The notes: generated by a model not told the origin, from the letters alone. A DNA stretch of 64,000 nt from JACVRW01 sp963765135 (GCA_963765135.1 CAVXUX010000003.1:1-64000); one strand, 5' to 3'. Counted from the first letter of the stretch, positions 8,650-19,333 are shown. A program made the numbers and translations.

Positions 8650-9440
8650 GCTCGAGCGGATGCTGTCACGGCTCGGCGAGGAGCTCGACTGGCCCGAGAC
8701 GCCGGACCTGGCCGCGAACGTGACGAGCCGGCTCGACGAGCCGGCTGGCCGCGCTCACCGGCCCGAGCGCCGCGCTCGCCGCCCCCTCGGCGGCCTCGCC
8801 GGCCTGCGCCGCACGCTCGCCCTCGCCGCCGCCGCGATGCTGCTGCTCGCGGGCACGGTCTTCGCCGCCGCGCCGGGCGTGCGCGACGCGGTGCTCGACT
8901 TCCTCGGGCTCCAGGGCGCCACCGTCGAACGCCGCGAGCAGCTCCCGACCCCGCCGCCCGAGCGCCCGCTCGACCTCGGCACCCGTATGACGCTCGACCA
9001 GGCGACCGAGCGGCTCGGGTTCGAGCCGCTCGTCCCGCAGGCGCTGGGCGAGCCCGACGGCGTCTATGTGCGCGAGGGGCTCCCCGGCGGCGAGCTGTCG
9101 CTCGCCTACCGCGCCCGTCCCGGCCTCCCGCGCGCCCGCAGCACGCGGCTCGGGGCGCTGGTCGGCGAGTTCCGCGGCGACCTGCAGCCCCGAGTACCTC
9201 GGCAAGGTCGTCGGCCACGACACCACCGTCGAGCGGCTGACCGTCGACGGCGACCGCGCGATCTGGGTCGAGGGCGCGCCGCACTTCCTCCTCTACCGCG
9301 ACCCCAACGGCATGATCGTCGAGAGCTCCATGCGCATCGCCCAGAACGCGCTGCTGCTCGAGCACGGCGCGCTGCTGGTCCGGCTCGAGGGCGCCTTCGA
9401 TCGCGAGCGTGCGCTGGCTATCGCTCGGTCGCTGCGCTAG
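8642..9440 (+). CDS. Single-pass membrane protein, probable anti-sigma partner (one frameshift)
   Basis: The coding sequence begins 8 nt inside the ECF sigma gene, a coupling typical of sigma/anti-sigma pairs. Residues 1-50 form a charged cytoplasmic part (MPELERMLSRLGEELDWPET). One membrane helix follows (LALAAAAMLLLAGTVFAAAPG), then an outer domain of about 170 residues with a MTLDQATERLGFEPLVP segment seen in extracytoplasmic sensor domains. No zinc-binding HxxxCxxC motif is present, so it is not a ZAS-type anti-sigma. One extra C near 9188 splits the outer domain between two frames; after correction it runs through YLGKVVGHDTTVERLTVDG to the stop at 9440. The anti-sigma role is inferred from context only. 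Confidence 0.7.
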
Positions 9441-9931
9441 CGCCCGGACGCCAGCCGGCGCAGCGGGATCGCGAACCAGAGCACCGCGAACGCGAGCGCC
9501 ACGCCGGTCGCCGCCGCGATCGTGGTCGTGGAGCTGTAGACGACGTCGGTAACGAACAGCACCGCGCCGGTCATGGCGATCGCCAACATGCCGAGTCCGA
9601 TGATGACGATGCGGTTGCCCGTCGTGACGATCTTCTCCTTGTCCTGCTGGCGGAACTCGAGGCGGTGGTGCGCGGTCGGCGCGATCAGGCAGACGGTCGA
9701 GGCCGTCGTGAACAGGAGCGTGATCAGGTAGAGCGTCTTCTGGAAGTCGGTCACCTGCCCGAAGCGCTGGTTGAACGGGACCACCAGCAGGAACGCGAAC
9801 AGCACCTGGACGCCCGGGAGCGCCACGCGCAGCTCGCCGAGCATCTCCTGGAGGTTGCGGTCGATCCGCTCCGACTCGCTCTCGTCGCGCCCGGTCTGCG
9901 GGTGGCGCCCGCTGTCCTGGTCGTTCGTCAT
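9437..9931 (-). CDS. DUF6328-like four-helix membrane protein
   Basis: Integral membrane protein of 164 aa with about four hydrophobic helices, starting after a charged N-terminus (ESERIDRNLQEMLGELRVALPGVQVLFAFLL). The ERIDRNLQEMLGELR..GVQVLFAFLL...PFNQRF pattern matches actinobacterial DUF6328 proteins as I remember them. The ATG at 9931 is preferred over the upstream in-frame one because GATTCT lies 7 nt before it, like other leaderless starts here. Its end overlaps the convergent gene ending at 9440. Function unknown. Confidence 0.75.
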   Translation of the reverse strand: MTNDQDSGRHPQTGRDESESERIDRNLQEMLGELRVALPGVQVLFAFLLVVPFNQRFGQVTDFQKTLYLITLLFTTASTVCLIAPTAHHRLEFRQQDKEKIVTTGNRIVIIGLGMLAIAMTGAVLFVTDVVYSSTTTIAAATGVALAFAVLWFAIPLRRLASGR

Positions 9932-9953
9932 GGCTGGGAGAATCCAATACCCA

Positions 9954-10133
9954 ATGGCCGATCGCGACAACCGCTGGGACGACGACGACTGGACCGGCGA
10001 GCCGCCGGAGGGGCGCTACGACAGGTCTCGGGCGAACCCGGGCTTCTGGCGCCAGGCCGGGCCGCCGCTGAGCATCACCGCCGCGGGCGTGGGCGTCGCG
10101 CTGATCGTGCTGCTGATCGTCTGGCTGCTCTAG
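9954..10133 (+). CDS. Small single-pass membrane protein, 59 aa
   Basis: Short ORF: an acidic, Asp/Arg-rich N-terminus (MADRDNRWDDDDWTGEPPEG), then one C-terminal membrane helix (ITAAGVGVALIVLLIVWLL) ending at the stop, a tail-anchored layout. It is divergent from the DUF6328-like gene and ends convergently with the acetyltransferase (4-bp overlap). Codon use is normal for the region, supporting that it is real. No family recognised. Confidence 0.6.
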   Translation: MADRDNRWDDDDWTGEPPEGRYDRSRANPGFWRQAGPPLSITAAGVGVALIVLLIVWLL

Positions 10134-10621
10134 TCCCTCACGCGGCCCATGAACGAGACGGTGAAGGGCAGCAGCCCGTGGCGCTCGTAGAAGCGCAGCG
10201 CCTCGGCGTTCTTCGAGATCACCGCGACCTGGAGCTCGGTCACGCCGAGCCGGCGCAGCTCGGCGTAGATGCACTCGAACAGGGCGCTGCCGATGCCCCG
10301 CCCGCGCTCGTCGGGCAGGACCGTGAGCGTCTCGAGCACCCCGATCCGCTCGCCCGTCTCCCAGGTCTCCTCGGGGCCGCGCAGGTGAACGAGCGCGTAG
10401 CCGATCGGCTCCCGGTCGACCTCGGCTAGCAGCACGAAGGCGTCGGGCTCCGACAGCCACACCTCGTACAGCTCGCGCCGCACCGCCCACGACTGGTCGG
10501 GGGCACGCACCGGCCCGAGCTCCTCGAGGTGAGGGGCGACCGTGGCGTGGTGCTCGTGCAGGGACTCCCAGAGCGGCTGGAGGTCGTCTATCCGCTCGAT
10601 GCCGGCTCGAACGATCCGCAT
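10130..10621 (-). CDS. GNAT-family N-acetyltransferase
   Basis: Acetyl-CoA-dependent acetyltransferase of 163 aa. The acetyl-CoA-binding motif A is VLETLTVLPDERGRGIGSALFECIYAEL (Q/RxxGxG/A form RGRGIG), followed by the C-terminal NAEALRFYERHGLLPF motif. Substrate cannot be told. Start ATG 10621: a TAGTCT -10 hexamer (10634-10629) sits 7 nt before it, so the longer in-frame extension upstream is rejected. Confidence 0.88.
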   Translation of the reverse strand: MRIVRAGIERIDDLQPLWESLHEHHATVAPHLEELGPVRAPDQSWAVRRELYEVWLSEPDAFVLLAEVDREPIGYALVHLRGPEETWETGERIGVLETLTVLPDERGRGIGSALFECIYAELRRLGVTELQVAVISKNAEALRFYERHGLLPFTVSFMGRVRD

Positions 10622-10628
10622 TTGCTGA

Positions 10629-10634
10629 AGACTA
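10629..10634 (-). promoter_or_regulatory. -10 hexamer TAGTCT, leaderless promoter of the acetyltransferase
   Basis: On the minus strand TAGTCT is followed by 7 nt and the ATG of the GNAT gene, matching the spacing at many other starts in this window. Confidence 0.5.
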
Positions 10635-10978
10635 GAACGAGTACAGGTCCACGCGGTAGCCGTCGGGGTCGGCAACCTGCACGCGCACGAAGCGGCCGTC
10701 GTCCTGCCACTCCGTCTCCACGACCCCAGCGGCGCGGAAGCGCTCGCGAGCGGCACGAACGGCGTCGCCGTCGGCCACCTGGAACCCGAAGTGGTTGGTG
10801 CGTGGCAGGCCCCGCGGCACGTCGCCGACCGCCAGCGCGAGCACCGACCCGTCGTCGGAGCCGACGATGAACAGGTGCTCGTCGTCGTGGAGCCTGCGGG
10901 TGAGTCCGAAGTGCTCGGCGTAGAAGGCGGCCGAGCGCTCGCGGTCGGCCACGGTGAGCGAGACGTGGTTGAGCGGGC

Positions 10979-10982
<4 letters not shown>
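10632..10982 (-). CDS. VOC-family (glyoxalase/dioxygenase fold) protein
   Basis: Metal-binding beta-alpha-beta-beta-beta fold protein of 116 aa. It opens LNHVSLTVADRERSAAFYAEHFGL and closes FVRVQVADPDGYRVDLYSF, with the His near the N-terminus and the Asp/Glu-rich C-terminal strand usual for the superfamily. The GTG start at 10982 overlaps the typA stop (GTGA), so it is translated after typA in one transcript. The reaction cannot be assigned; lyase, dioxygenase or resistance roles are all known. Confidence 0.85.
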
Positions 10983-12811
<1,829 letters not shown>

Positions 12812-12819
12812 AGCGGCCA

Positions 12820-12840
12820 AGACTAGGCGCCCACTAGTCT
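12820..12840. promoter_or_regulatory. Palindromic divergent promoter between typA and aldo-keto reductase
   Basis: AGACTAG (12820-12826) and CTAGTCT (12834-12840) are inverted copies 7 bp apart. Read leftward, TAGTCT is 8 nt before the typA GTG (12811). Read rightward, TAGTCT is 8 nt before the reductase ATG (12849). Each arm thus serves as a -10 element of a leaderless promoter. Confidence 0.6.
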
Positions 12841-12848
12841 CGTCGGCC

Positions 12849-13872
12849 ATGGAGCTGCGCAGCCTGGGCCACACCGGTGTCAAGGTCAGCCCGCTTTGCC
12901 TCGGGGCGATGATGTTCGGAGCCTGGGGTGAGACCGACCACGACAAGTCGATCGCGATCATCCACCGGGCGCTCGACGCGGGCGTCAACTTCATCGACAC
13001 GGCCGACGTGTACTCCCGCGGCGAGTCCGAGGAGATCGTCGGCAAGGCGCTCGCGGGCGGGCGCCGCGACAACGTGATCCTGGCCACCAAGGTGCACGGC
13101 ACGATGGGCGACGACCCCAACGAGTTCGGCAACTCGCGCCGCTGGATCGTCCGCGAGGTCGAGAACAGCCTGCGCCGGCTCGGCACCGATTGGATCGACC
13201 TCTACCAGATCCACCGTCCCGAGCAGGACACCGACATCGACGAGACGCTCGGCGCGCTGACCGACCTCGTGCGGCAGGGCAAGGTGCGCTACATCGGCTC
13301 GTCGACGTTCCCGGCCAGCCAGATCGTCGAGGCGCAGTGGGTCGCGGAGCGGCGCGGGCGCGAGCGGTTCGTCTGCGAGCAGCCGCCCTACTCGATGCTG
13401 GTGCGCGGGATCGAGCGAGACGTGCTGCCCACGCTCCTGCGCCATCGCATGGGCGCGATCGCCTGGAGCCCGCTGGCGGGCGGCTGGCTGTCCGGCAAGT
13501 GGCGCAAGGACGCCGACGACCTGACCTCGCGGCGCTCGGCCATGATCCCGAGGCGCTACGACCTCTCGATCCCGGCCAACCAGCGCAAGCTCGACGCGGC
13601 CGACGCGCTGGCCCAGCTGGCCGACGAGGCCGGCATCACGCTGATCGAGATGGCGCTCGCGTTCGTCATCCGCCACCCGGGGATCACCGCCGCGATCATC
13701 GGCCCGCGGACGATGGACCACCTCGAGTCGCAACTCACCGCCGCCGACGTCGAGCTGGCCGACGACGTGCTCGACCGCATCGACGAGATCGTGCCGCCAG
13801 GCGATCGACGTCAACCCGACCGACGCGGGCTGGGACAACCCCGCGCTCGAGCCCGAGGCGCTGCGCCGCTGA
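12849..13872 (+). CDS. Aldo/keto reductase (frameshift near the 3' end)
   Basis: NADPH-dependent TIM-barrel oxidoreductase. The catalytic tetrad is recognisable: Asp in NFIDTADVYSRGESEEIVGKAL, Tyr in ADVYSRG, Lys in VILATKVHG, His in LYQIHRPEQD. The NADP-binding segment AWSPLAGGWLSGK and AAIIGPRTMDHLESQL close the barrel. It resembles the YghZ/Kv-beta-like AKR group. One extra base near 13798 shifts the last 25 codons; corrected, the protein ends DNPALEPEALRR at the TGA 13870-13872, 2 nt before the next ATG. Leaderless start supported by TAGTCT at 12835. Confidence 0.9.
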
Positions 13873-13874
13873 CG

Positions 13875-14899
13875 ATGCTGCTCGGCGTCCTCGACCAGTC
13901 GCCGATCGCCGAGGGCAGCCCCCGGCCCAGGCCCTGCACAACTCACTCGACCTGGCCGAGCTGACCGACCGGCTCGGCTACCACCGCTACTGGGTCGCCG
14001 AGCACCACGCCACGCCGGCGCTGGCCTGTGCGGCGCCGGAGATCCTGATCGGCGCGATCGCCCCGCGCACGCGGCGCATCCGCGTGGGCAGCGGCGGCGT
14101 GATGCTGCCGCACTACAGCCCGCTCAAGGTCGCCGAGACGTTCAGCTCCCTGAGCGGGCTGCACCCCGAGCGGATCGACCTCGGCCTCGGCCGTGCGCCC
14201 GGCACGGATCCGATGACGATGCTGGCGCTGCAGCGCGACCGCCGCCACGCGCCCGGAGACGACTTCATCGAGCAGCTCGTGGAGCTGCTCGGGCTGCTGG
14301 AGGACCGGCTGCCGCCCAACCACCCGTTCGCCCGCCACGCCGGCACGCTGCCGGGCCTGCCCGAGCGCCCCGAGCCGTGGCTGCTCGGCTCCTCGCCGCA
14401 GAGCGCGCTCTGGGCCGCCGAGCTGGGGTTGCCGTACTCGTTCGCCGACTTCATCAACCCGCAGGGCGCGGCGATCGCCGCCGACTACCGCGGCCGCTTC
14501 GTGGACTCGGAGCGGCTCGCCGCCCCGCTCGTGTCGGTGGGCGTGATCGCGATCTGCGCGGACACCGACGAGGAGGCCGAGCGGCTCGCGGCCTCGAGCC
14601 GGATGATGCTCTCGCTCCTGCGCCAGGGCCGCCTGATCGAGATCCCGCCGGTCGAGAAGGCGCTGCGCTACCTGGAGACGCGGTCGCCCGGCAAGAGCGA
14701 CCGGCGCGCGGTGATCGGCTCGCCGGAGCAGGTGCGGGCCGGCCTCGAGGCGGTGGCCGCGGAGTACGGCGCCGACGAGCTGCTGGTCCTGACGATCACC
14801 CACGACCACGCCGCCCGGCGCCGCTCCTACGAGCTGATCGCGGAGGCGTTCGGGTTGGCGGCGGGTCAGCCCAGCAGCTCGGTCGCGACGCCGCGGTAG
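13875..14899 (+). CDS. Luciferase-like flavin monooxygenase (frameshift near the start)
   Basis: FMN-dependent bacterial luciferase-family protein of about 340 aa. It begins MLLGVLDQSPIAEGS and after a one-base deletion near 13920 continues PAQALHNSLDLAELTDRLGYHRYWVAEHHATP, the hallmark segment of MsnO8/YhbW-like group 1 LLMs. The family motifs RIRVGSGGVMLPHYSPLKVAETF and RIDLGLGRAPG follow. It starts 3 nt after the reductase stop, so the two form an operon. The C-terminus overlaps the convergent peptidase gene by 34 nt. Substrate unknown. Confidence 0.88.
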
Positions 14900-16161
14900 C
14901 AGTCCACCGCGAGCGCCAGGTCGCGCACGTCGATGCGCTCGTCGCGCCCGTGGGCGAGCTCGCCGAGCAGCTCCGGGGACATGTGGCGATACGGGAAGAA
15001 TCCGTAGGCGACGCACTCCGGGAAGGCGTCGCGAAACGTGCGCGAGTCCGAGTAGCCGACCGAGATCGTCGGCAGGCAGCGAGCGCCCGGCTCGGTCCGG
15101 TCGACCCAGCCCTGGAGCGCGTCGAACAGCGGCGAGCGCGGAGCGGAGGCGTTGCCCACCACTCGCTCGGCGAACTCGAGCCGGTAGCCGCTCGAGCCGA
15201 GCACGTCGCGCACGCGCTCGAGCACGGCCGGCTCCTCCATCCCGGGCGGCACGCGGCAGTCGACGTGCAGCCGTGCGCGCTCAGGGATCACGTTCATCGC
15301 GTCGGACGCATCGACCATCGTCGGGGCGAGCGTCACGCGCATCATGGCCTCGACCTCCGCCGCGTACTCGGGCGCCCGCTCCGCCAGCGCGGCCACCGCG
15401 GCCGCGGGGTCGGCGTCGAGGCCGAGCGCCGCCAGCAGGTCGAGCGCGGGCGGCGTCACGTCCCAGCCGGGCCGCCGGCTGGCGATCGCGTCCAGCAGCG
15501 GCGCGAGCTTGAGCAGGGCGTTGTCGGCGATCATCGGCATCGACGCGTGGCCGGCGACGCCGTCGGTGGTGAGCGTGAGGCGAAACACGCCCTTCTCGCC
15601 GACCGACACCGCGTAGACGCGCCCGTCGCCCACGCGGAACGACTCGCCGGCGCCCTCGTTGAGCAGGTAGTCGCAGCGGGCCAGGTCGGGCCGCTCGGTC
15701 GTGAGCCACTCGGCGCCGGTGCCGTCCACCTCCTCGTCGGAGACCGAGATCACCAGCAGGTCGCCGCGAGCCGGGCGCCAGCCCTCGCGCGCGAGCGAGC
15801 AGGCCGCCACGGCCTCGGCGGCGGTCTGCGACTTCATGTCGAGCGCCCCGCGGCCCCACACGGAACCGTCGTCGAGCGCCCCGGACCACGGATCGTGGCG
15901 CCAGCCGGCTGGGTCCACGCTCACCGTGTCCACGTGCGAGAGCAGACCGAGCACCGGACCGTCTGCCTTGCCGCGCAACCGCGCGACCAGGTTCGGGCGC
16001 TCTGGATCGGGACCGACCAGCTCGACCTCGAGGCCGGCGCCCTCGAGCAGGCCGGCCAGGTATTCCTGCGCCGGCCGCTCGTTGCCGGGCGGGTTGACGG
16101 TGTCGATGCGAACCAGGTCCTGGAGGACCGCCACCGTCTCGTTCGTCAGAGCTTCGGTCAC
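14866..16161 (-). CDS. M20-family metallopeptidase (ArgE/DapE/ACY1-like)
   Basis: Zinc hydrolase of 431 aa that cleaves N-acyl or peptide bonds. Metal-site motifs are LLSHVDTVSVD (His, Asp), WGRGALDMKSQ (bridging Asp), VSDEEVDGTGAEW (catalytic Glu-Glu) and a C-terminal His in YGFFPYRHMSPE. The inserted dimerisation domain contains GHASMPMIADNAL. GTG start at 16161. The exact substrate is not decidable from motifs. It is divergent from the FAD oxidase at 16188. Confidence 0.9.
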   Translation of the reverse strand: MTEALTNETVAVLQDLVRIDTVNPPGNERPAQEYLAGLLEGAGLEVELVGPDPERPNLVARLRGKADGPVLGLLSHVDTVSVDPAGWRHDPWSGALDDGSVWGRGALDMKSQTAAEAVAACSLAREGWRPARGDLLVISVSDEEVDGTGAEWLTTERPDLARCDYLLNEGAGESFRVGDGRVYAVSVGEKGVFRLTLTTDGVAGHASMPMIADNALLKLAPLLDAIASRRPGWDVTPPALDLLAALGLDADPAAAVAALAERAPEYAAEVEAMMRVTLAPTMVDASDAMNVIPERARLHVDCRVPPGMEEPAVLERVRDVLGSSGYRLEFAERVVGNASAPRSPLFDALQGWVDRTEPGARCLPTISVGYSDSRTFRDAFPECVAYGFFPYRHMSPELLGELAHGRDERIDVRDLALAVDCYRGVATELLG

Positions 16162-16175
16162 GCGCGAGAGTTTCT

Positions 16176-16181
16176 TACCAT
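16176..16181 (+). promoter_or_regulatory. -10 hexamer TACCAT, leaderless promoter of the FAD oxidase
   Basis: TACCAT, then 6 nt, then the ATG at 16188, with no ribosome-binding site between. Confidence 0.5.
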
Positions 16182-16187
16182 GCCCGC

Positions 16188-17558
16188 ATGAGCACCACTT
16201 CGCACGACCTCGCCCCGCTTCGCTCCGCCCTGGCCGGTCCCGTCGTCGGCCCCGATGACGACGGCTGGGACGCCGCCCGCCAAGCCTGGAACCTGACCGC
16301 CGACCTGCAACCCGCCGCTGTCGCGTTTGCCGACAGTCCCGGCGACGTGGCCGCGGTCGTGAACTTCGCGCGGGAGCGGGGGTTGCGTGTCGCCGCGCAG
16401 GGCACGGGCCACGGGGCGACAGCCCTGGGATCGCTGGACGGCGTGGTGCTGCTCAAGACCGAGCGGATGCGCGGGGTGTCGGTCGATCCCAGCGAGCGCC
16501 GGGCGCGCGTGGAGGCCGGCGTCCTCGGCGGCGAGCTGGGACCGGCGGCGGGCGAGCACGGACTCACGGCGCTGAGCGGCTCGTCGCCGGACGTCGGCGT
16601 GGTCGGCTTCGCGATCGGCGGCGGCATCGGCTGGCTGAGCCGCCGCCACGGGCTTACCTGCAACACGATCACCGCGGCCGAGCTGGTCACGGCCGATGGC
16701 GAGCAGGTGCGCGCCGACGCCGACCAGAACCCCGATCTGTTCTGGGCGCTGCGCGGAGGTGGCGGCGACTTCGGGATCGTGACCGCGCTCGAGCTCGAGC
16801 TGTTCCCGATCGCACAGGTGTACGCCGGCAGCCTGATGTGGCCGGCGGAGCACGGAACCGAGATCCTGCCCGCCTACCTCGATTGGCTGCGCACGATCCC
16901 GGACGAGGTGACGACCGGCATTCGGTTCCTCTACCTGCCGCCGATCCCGGAGGTGCCGGAACCGCTGCGCGGCGTGCCGGTGATCGACGTGACCGGGGCG
17001 TTCATCGGCGACGCCGCCGAGGGCGCGGCGCTACTGGACCCGCTGCGCTCCCTGGCGACGCCGCTGATCGACGGCTGGGCCGAGATGCCCGCCTCCGGCC
17101 TGTCGCGCATCAACGGCGATCCGGAGCAGCCGACGCCGGGGCTGACCCACTACACGGTCGTCGGGAATCTCGATGCGGAGGCGGCCGACGCGGTCATCGA
17201 GGTCGGCGGACCGGAGTCGGGGACGCCGCTGCTGATGGTGGGCACGCGCCACCTGGGTGGCGCACTGGCGAGCGCTCCCGCCGGGGCGGGAGCGCTCGGG
17301 GTGGTCGAGGGCGAGCACGTCGTCATGGGCGTCGGCCTGGTGATGGCGCCCGAGATGGCGGCCGGGGTCAGCACGGCGCTCGACGCCGTTGTCGCCGCGA
17401 TGGAGCCCTGGGCCACCGGGGGCGACTACCTGAACTTCGCCGACCGGCCCGGCGACGCCTCCCGCGCGTTCGACGAGGAGACCTACCGGCGGTTGCGGGA
17501 GATCAAGGCGACGGTCGACCCGGACGGGCTGTTCGTCGCGGCGCACCCGGTTGCCTGA
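16188..17558 (+). CDS. FAD-linked oxidase, berberine-bridge/PCMH type
   Basis: Flavoprotein oxidase of 456 aa. The PCMH FAD-binding domain shows VAAQGTGHGATALGSLDGVVLLKTERM; the His of GTGHG is the usual site of 8-alpha covalent FAD attachment. The second, Cys-based attachment motif is absent (GSSPDVGVVGF instead), so the flavin would be held by one bond. The substrate domain includes LRGGGGDFGIVTALELELFP, and the C-terminal BBE domain holds GGDYLNFADRPGD and DPDGLFVAAHPVA. Probable role: oxidation of a sugar, alcohol or secondary metabolite, not decidable further. Confidence 0.9.
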   Translation: MSTTSHDLAPLRSALAGPVVGPDDDGWDAARQAWNLTADLQPAAVAFADSPGDVAAVVNFARERGLRVAAQGTGHGATALGSLDGVVLLKTERMRGVSVDPSERRARVEAGVLGGELGPAAGEHGLTALSGSSPDVGVVGFAIGGGIGWLSRRHGLTCNTITAAELVTADGEQVRADADQNPDLFWALRGGGGDFGIVTALELELFPIAQVYAGSLMWPAEHGTEILPAYLDWLRTIPDEVTTGIRFLYLPPIPEVPEPLRGVPVIDVTGAFIGDAAEGAALLDPLRSLATPLIDGWAEMPASGLSRINGDPEQPTPGLTHYTVVGNLDAEAADAVIEVGGPESGTPLLMVGTRHLGGALASAPAGAGALGVVEGEHVVMGVGLVMAPEMAAGVSTALDAVVAAMEPWATGGDYLNFADRPGDASRAFDEETYRRLREIKATVDPDGLFVAAHPVA

Positions 17559-17564
17559 CGAGCT

Positions 17565-17897
17565 CTAGTCGTCGTCGCCGCCGTGCTCTCCGCCTCCGCC
17601 GGAGCGCTCGACCTCGGTTGCGACCCAGACGCCGTTCTTGCGCTTGACGGTCGCCTCGATGTTCTTCGCGCCGACCTTCAGCCCGGACAGGCCGTCGATC
17701 CGCTCGAAGCGGGTGTTGCGGGTCACCTTGATGCGGACCGTGCCCCGCTCGACGTCCTTGAGTCGGAACGTGTGCGCGTCGCGGTTGACCGACACGACCG
17801 TGCCCTCGAACTCGCGAGCCGTCGCGGCGGTTGCCGCGGTGGCCGAGAACGCCAGCAGGGCCGCCGCCAGCACTGTGATGAATCGGATCGTTTTCAT
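17565..17897 (-). CDS. Small secreted protein with HGGDDD C-terminal tail
   Basis: Secreted protein of 110 aa. Signal peptide MKTIRFITVLAAALLAFSATAATA, then a small beta-rich domain (REFEGTVVSVNRDAHTFRLKD) resembling the DUF5666-type OB fold, then a Gly-rich tail ending EHGGDDD. Two other proteins in this window (42803-43246 and 45391-45993) end in nearly the same HGG-DDD tail. Upstream, at 17938-17959, lies an 11-bp direct repeat shared in sequence and distance with the 45391 gene. A cation-binding envelope role is possible but unproven. It converges with the FAD oxidase. Confidence 0.8.
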   Translation of the reverse strand: MKTIRFITVLAAALLAFSATAATAATAREFEGTVVSVNRDAHTFRLKDVERGTVRIKVTRNTRFERIDGLSGLKVGAKNIEATVKRKNGVWVATEVERSGGGGEHGGDDD

Positions 17898-17937
17898 GCC
17901 TCGATGCTTGCGCGACGGTGGCAAGCCGCGGCCCAGC

Positions 17938-17959
17938 GCCCGGATAAGGATTGGTAAAG
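17938..17959 (-). promoter_or_regulatory. 11-bp direct repeat TTACCAAnnCnTAnCC upstream of the HGGDDD gene
   Basis: Minus-strand CTTTACCAATC then CTTATCCGGGC. The core TTACC recurs as TATCC 11 nt later. It starts 41 nt upstream of the ATG; the matching element at 46033-46054 lies 40 nt upstream of its gene. Confidence 0.55.
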
Positions 17960-17971
17960 CTGGAGCGCCAC

Positions 17972-17977
17972 TAGGAT
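17972..17977 (+). promoter_or_regulatory. -10 hexamer TAGGAT, leaderless promoter of the lipase
   Basis: TAGGAT is followed by 7 nt and GTG at 17985. The ATG at 17976 sits inside the hexamer itself, which argues against it as the start codon. Confidence 0.5.
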
Positions 17978-17984
17978 GCCGCCC

Positions 17985-18800
17985 GTGGAGGGGCGCGTCT
18001 CGCTCCGGGGGAGCGAGGGAGAGATCAGCGTGAGGGTCTGGCCGAACGACTCGCCGGCGCGCCTGATCGTGCTCGCTCATGGCTACGGCGAGCACATCGG
18101 GCGTTACGAGCACGTCGCGGCGGCGCTGGTCGAGCGCGGCGCGGCCGTCTACGGGCCCGATCACCTCGGGCACGGGGAGTCCGATGGCGAGCGGGTGCTG
18201 ATCGCCGACTTCGACCACGTCGTCGAGGACCTGCACGCGGTAGTCGAGCTGGCGCGCGAACAGCACCCCGGGCTGCCGGTGGTGATGGTGGCGCACTCGA
18301 TGGGCGGGCTGATCGGGGCGCTCTACGCGCAGCGCCACGGCGACGAGCTGGCCGGCCTGGTGCTGTCGGCACCGTCGATCGGTCTGGCGGCCGTGCTGGC
18401 GCCGGTGCTGGTGCAGCTGCCCGAGGGGGCCGAGCTGCCGGACGAGCCGATCGACCCGACCGTGCTCTCGCGCGACCCGTCGGTTGGCGAGGCCTACGCG
18501 AACGACCCGCTGGTCTGGCACGGCGGCTGGAAGCGGGTCACGCTCGAGGCGTTCCTGGCGGCGAACGAGGCAGTCGACGCCGGCCCCGGCTTCGGCGGGC
18601 TGCCGGTGCTCTACATCCACGGCGAGGTGGACCAGCTGGTGCCGATGGCGGTGGCGCAGCCGGCGGTGCACCGCCTGGCGGGCGAGGACTTCGCGGAGGA
18701 GGTCGTGCCCGAGGCGAGGCACGAGACGTTCAACGAGCTCGACAAGGAAGCAACGATCGGACTGGTGGCGGACTTCGCGGAGCGGGTGACCGCCGACTAG
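17985..18800 (+). CDS. Alpha/beta hydrolase, monoacylglycerol-lipase type
   Basis: Serine hydrolase of 271 aa. Oxyanion region LIVLAHGYGEHIGRYEHVAAAL, the DHLGHGESDGER segment, nucleophile elbow VAHSMGG (Ser), Asp in IHGEVDQLVP and His in EARHETFNELDKEA complete the triad. These features match monoglyceride lipase/lysophospholipase (Hydrolase_4). GTG 17985 is preferred to ATG 17976 because of the -10 hexamer. Cytoplasmic, no signal peptide. Likely releases fatty acids from monoacylglycerols. Confidence 0.88.
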   Translation: MEGRVSLRGSEGEISVRVWPNDSPARLIVLAHGYGEHIGRYEHVAAALVERGAAVYGPDHLGHGESDGERVLIADFDHVVEDLHAVVELAREQHPGLPVVMVAHSMGGLIGALYAQRHGDELAGLVLSAPSIGLAAVLAPVLVQLPEGAELPDEPIDPTVLSRDPSVGEAYANDPLVWHGGWKRVTLEAFLAANEAVDAGPGFGGLPVLYIHGEVDQLVPMAVAQPAVHRLAGEDFAEEVVPEARHETFNELDKEATIGLVADFAERVTAD

Positions 18801-18842
18801 GCGCGCGCTTCCTGACCTGCGCATGCCCCGCGCGGCCTTCTC

Positions 18843-18848
18843 TACGCT
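18843..18848 (+). promoter_or_regulatory. -10 hexamer TACGCT, leaderless promoter
   Basis: TACGCT, 7 nt, then ATG 18856 of the disrupted secreted-protein gene. A preserved promoter argues that the gene was recently intact or is mis-sequenced. Confidence 0.4.
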
Positions 18849-18855
18849 GCGGCGC

Positions 18856-19234
18856 ATGCGAACCCTCTTGAGCATCGCCGCCGTCCTCATGGCTGCCGCG
18901 CTCCCGGCAGTCGCCATCGCAAGCCGCGCGCCCTCTAAGCGACGAGCGCGCGCAACTGCGCCAAGCCGTCAAGAGCTCCGATCTCGTCGGCCGGGCCTAC
19001 CACCGCGGCCGCTTCTAGCTGGTCAAGCCGCGTATCACCGACAGCGGGCGTTGGGCGAAGGCCGGGGTCGTCCGAACGGACCGTTACACCGATCCCTTCA
19101 ACGCGCCCAAGGGCCTCTTCAAGCACAACGCCGGCGGCTGGAAGTTGGTGAAGCTCGGCACGTCCGGAGTCGGGTGCTCGAAGCCCCGCCTGTCGCGGTC
19201 GGTCCGCAAGGAGCTGAAGCTGAAGTGCGGCTGA
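18856..19234 (+). pseudogene. Disrupted small secreted protein gene
   Basis: Starts with a clear signal peptide (MRTLLSIAAVLMAAALPAVAIA). The mature part continues in another frame as LSDERAQLRQAVKSSDLVGRAYHRGRF, is cut by an in-frame TAG near 19016, then resumes LVKPRITDSGRWAKAGVVRTD and ends KPRLSRSVRKELKLKCG at the TGA 19232-19234. At least one indel near 18935 and one nonsense change are needed. Coding character persists throughout, so this is a recent pseudogene or a sequence error. No family recognised. Confidence 0.6.
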
Positions 19235-19333
19235 GCGTCTAGTCGCCAGCTCCGCCCAGCCAGAGCCTGAAGCTCACCAGCGCGTGTCTCGGGTCACCGT
19301 CACGCGACAGGCCACTTTGGCGGATCGCCGGGG

